From JAMQKA01 sp033722415 (GTDB lineage: Bacteria; Bacteroidota; Rhodothermia; Balneolales; Balneolaceae): a stretch of 6,428 nucleotides of DNA. The position numbers and the translations under genes were made by a program. The DNA is taken from contig JAWVZC010000255.1 of NCBI GenBank assembly GCA_033722415.1, positions 1 to 6,428 on the forward strand. Reading direction: 5' to 3'. This document shows, piece by piece, positions 4,991 to 6,428 of the stretch; position 1 is the stretch's first letter; each line of letters starts with the position of its first letter. The notes beneath the pieces are model-generated. The model worked only from the letters and a program-made list of their open reading frames with translations. It made no database searches and was not told the origin of the DNA.

Positions 4991-5344
4991 ATGAATGACC
5001 ATACCACACGATCCCCGATCACCCCGATTGTCATATTCATGCTGCTTTTCAGCTTCACCGCCGCCCACGCCCAGAGCAGTGGTGCACAGGATTCCGAAAC
5101 CTACTCGCTGACGCTGAAGGTCACAGATGCGGAGACCGGCGAAGCCCTTGCTAATGCGCAAATCGAAATCCTGGGCCGGTACAATCCCATGTCTGTTAAC
5201 AGCGAGGGACAGCTGGTCATCGATCAGATCGAAACCGACCCCCACACGTTTAAAATCTACGCGGAAGGATATGAAACCTGGAAAAAAACGGTGACGGTTA
5301 CCAAAGACTCCAGGCTTACCGTAGCCCTTACCCCGGCAGAATAG
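4991..5344 (+). CDS. Small secreted protein with a carboxypeptidase-regulatory-like domain
   Basis: The 117-residue product has a signal peptide: basic/polar residues 1-12, a hydrophobic core at 13-25 (IVIFMLLFSFTAA), and a signal peptidase I site AHA-Q at 25-28. The mature part (~90 residues) is one beta-sandwich domain: YSLTLKVTDAETGEALANAQIEI (38-60), a VNSEGQLVI turn (69-77), and a repeated-strand end typified by FKIYAEGYETWKKTVTV. This matches the pattern of carboxypeptidase-regulatory-like/PEGA-like domains that in Bacteroidota sit at the N-termini of outer-membrane proteins; here the domain stands alone. The protein is probably periplasmic or secreted, perhaps a binding or scaffold module; no enzyme residues are visible. 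It is monocistronic, with its own terminator 29 bases after the stop. The domain layout resembles residues 41-118 of the lipoprotein at 799-1800, although sequence identity is low. Confidence 0.85.
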   Translation: MNDHTTRSPITPIVIFMLLFSFTAAHAQSSGAQDSETYSLTLKVTDAETGEALANAQIEILGRYNPMSVNSEGQLVIDQIETDPHTFKIYAEGYETWKKTVTVTKDSRLTVALTPAE

Positions 5345-5372
5345 CTCCTTATCCGCTTTTACATGCTTCACG

Positions 5373-5402
5373 GCACCGGGGCCGCCACCCGGTGCTTTTC
5401 TT
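5373..5402 (+). terminator. Intrinsic terminator after the small secreted protein
   Basis: GCACCGGG (5373-5380) and CCCGGTGC (5388-5395) form a perfect 8-bp GC-rich stem with a 7-base loop. It is followed by TTTTCTT (5396-5402). The position, 29 bases after the stop codon, is right for ending this transcript. Confidence 0.88.
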
Positions 5403-5981
5403 ATCACCCGGGCCGGCATTTTGACTCCTTTCGCAATTTTTACCAAAATTACCCCGAAAAGCTGTCCCTATACCTTGTGATCTGAAAACCATTTCCCGTT
5501 TGTTCAGGGCGGACGGAAGCGATCGTTTGAGCATAGCAGAAGAGCTGTCCATCTTGCTGATGACCAGTGAATTTTAGTCGGCTGTAAGGATTTCGGCAAA
5601 AACAAATCGCAGAACAGGTCATATTCAAATCACAATACATTTCATTTAAGCCTTGAATTCAATATAACACCCTGATTATCACTGTTTTCGAGAACTCCTG
5701 GTACAATTCACGCGAATAATACCGGTTAAGGTTGGCACAACTCCAAAATTATGATTTAATTTACTGGTTATAACGTGATGGGATAGTGTGCCGGTCGCAC
5801 AAGATGGGACAACAGACCGGTGATGCATGAAATATGACAAAGGGGACATTATAACGATAAAAGTTTAACAAGCCCTCTTTTCGATCCCAGTGATAGCGCT
5901 ATCACACGGGTATCCAGGCGGATTGCACGGTTTGAAGCCGGCCCGGGTAGCGGAAGAGCAATCAATAAGCAGTAAAACGGG
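5403..5981. other. AT-rich gap of about 580 bases with short repeats and no convincing gene
   Basis: No frame on either strand gives a plausible protein. Visible structure includes AATTTT-TACC-AAAATT (5435-5450) and TGTGC-CGGTC-GCACA (5787-5801). There is also CCGGTC/GACCGG (5791-5796 and 5815-5820) and a direct repeat TTATAACG (5768-5775 and 5849-5856). Three GGGATA/GGGACA copies lie at 5780, 5806 and 5843. The palindrome at 5890-5905 is listed separately. The promoter of the cytochrome gene should be near its 3' end, but I see no good TAnnTTTG element. Confidence 0.55.
5890..5905. promoter_or_regulatory. Perfect 16-bp palindrome, LacI-family-type operator
   Basis: GTGATAGCGCTATCAC is perfectly self-complementary with a central CG, the hallmark of LacI-family operators. 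It resembles the Xanthomonas xylan-regulon box as I remember it (TGGTAGCGCTAACA, differing at two of fourteen positions). It ends 76 bases before the start of the cytochrome gene, a usual place for a repressor site. No regulator gene is in the window, so the binding protein is unknown. Confidence 0.6.
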
Positions 5982-6428
5982 ATGGCGGTTATAAACGATC
6001 AGAAATACGAGAACAGGCATAAGATGTGGTACTCCCTGGCGGGCGTGATACTGCTGGCGGGGGCGGTATTCCTCTGGTACGGGCACGAAGAGCCGGTCGA
6101 CTACAACACCGATATCAAGCCGATCCTGAACGAAAACTGCCTGGCCTGCCACGGCGGGGTTAAAAAGAACGGGAAGTTCAGCCTCTTATTTAAAGAGGAG
6201 GCCTTCAGCCCCAATGAGTCCGGCAGGCGCGCTATCGTGCCGGGCGAGCCCGGGGAGAGCGAGATGATCCGCCGTATCACCCACCCCGATCCCGACGAGC
6301 GGATGCCCCCGGAGGGCGACCCGCTGCCGGAGGAGCAGGTGGCACTGATCCGAAACTGGATCGACAAGGGCGCCGAATGGGGCACCCACTGGGCCTACCA
6401 ACAACCGCAGCCGGTAACCCCGCCCGAC
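5982..6428 (+). CDS. Membrane-anchored PSD1/planctomycete cytochrome C protein, 5' part (DUF1549/DUF1553-type)
   Basis: The first 149 codons are visible and the frame is open at the window end. Residues 1-15 are basic/polar, 17-33 form one transmembrane helix (YSLAGVILLAGAVFLWY), and the rest faces the periplasm. The haem c motif CLACH (53-57) follows YNTDIKPILNENC, the standard opening of the PSD1 cytochrome domain. IVPGEPGES (85-93), RMPPEGDPL (107-115) and IRNWIDKGAEWGTHWAY (123-139) complete the usual pattern, with Met108 a likely distal haem ligand. In full-length relatives DUF1549 and DUF1553 domains follow, for a protein of roughly 700-1000 residues; these are beyond the window. Such proteins are abundant in Planctomycetes and in marine Rhodothermota/Balneolota, often near sugar-related genes, but their reaction is not established. 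An in-frame ATG at 6024 just before the helix is an alternative start. A LacI-type palindrome upstream suggests carbohydrate-responsive control. Confidence 0.92.
   Translation, partial: MAVINDQKYENRHKMWYSLAGVILLAGAVFLWYGHEEPVDYNTDIKPILNENCLACHGGVKKNGKFSLLFKEEAFSPNESGRRAIVPGEPGESEMIRRITHPDPDERMPPEGDPLPEEQVALIRNWIDKGAEWGTHWAYQQPQPVTPPD

Noticed and set aside
4978..4998. Six-codon ORF overlapping the start of the small secreted protein gene
   Set aside because: An ATG with a stop a few codons later is frequent by chance; nothing suggests a leader peptide.
5449..5640. Minus-strand open frame of 63 codons in the AT-rich gap
   Set aside because: It has no recognisable motif, no supporting signals and irregular composition, and it overlaps another equally random frame.
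5776..5848. TTATAACG copies as target-site duplication of a 73-base mobile element
   Set aside because: The segment between them has no terminal inverted repeats, and an 8-mer of this AT-rich kind can recur by chance. Kept only as part of the repeat-cluster observation.

Overview
This window most likely comes from a member of the Bacteroidota/Balneolota/Rhodothermota assemblage with a fairly GC-rich chromosome. Three things point there. A clear GldC gene (gliding-motility associated, a family of this group) lies on the minus strand. Two promoters match the Bacteroidota primary-sigma pattern TTG-N20-TAnnTTTG. Most genes lack a recognisable Shine-Dalgarno sequence. A Balneolota- or Rhodothermota-like organism fits the base composition and the DUF1549/PSD1-type cytochrome gene, but the exact taxon is inference.

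Layout. Positions 1-246 hold the 3' end of an unrecognised gene, convergent with gldC (304-639, minus). Divergent from gldC, after an AT-rich regulatory gap, is an outer-membrane-type lipoprotein with one carboxypeptidase-regulatory-like beta-sandwich domain and an unrecognised C-terminal half (799-1800). A 430-base gap follows (1801-2230). It has no convincing gene but several strong inverted repeats that can fold into a compact RNA, ending at a good promoter. That promoter drives a two-gene operon: a YheT-type alpha/beta hydrolase, probably starting at a TTG (2231-3247), and a YpdA-type FAD oxidoreductase (3241-4209) that overlaps it by 7 bases.

Next comes a self-contained tRNA-Arg(ACG) unit: consensus promoter (4384-4414), an approximately 87-base leader, the tRNA (4507-4580) and a textbook terminator (4590-4626). 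The stretch after it is AT-richer, with one doubtful 44-codon ORF. A small secreted protein, again with a carboxypeptidase-regulatory-like domain, follows (4991-5344) with its own terminator (5373-5402). The next 580 bases are AT-rich, without a convincing gene, and carry a cluster of short repeats. They end with a perfect 16-bp LacI-type palindrome (5890-5905). That palindrome sits 76 bases upstream of the last gene, a membrane-anchored CxxCH (PSD1/planctomycete cytochrome C) protein cut off by the window end (5982-6428).

Most of the genes look like ordinary chromosomal functions: envelope proteins, thiol redox, hydrolase and tRNA. I do not see a phage, CRISPR, toxin-antitoxin or defence system. 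The least explained element is the folded intergenic region at 1849-2093. The palindromic operator before the cytochrome gene is the next most worthwhile lead.
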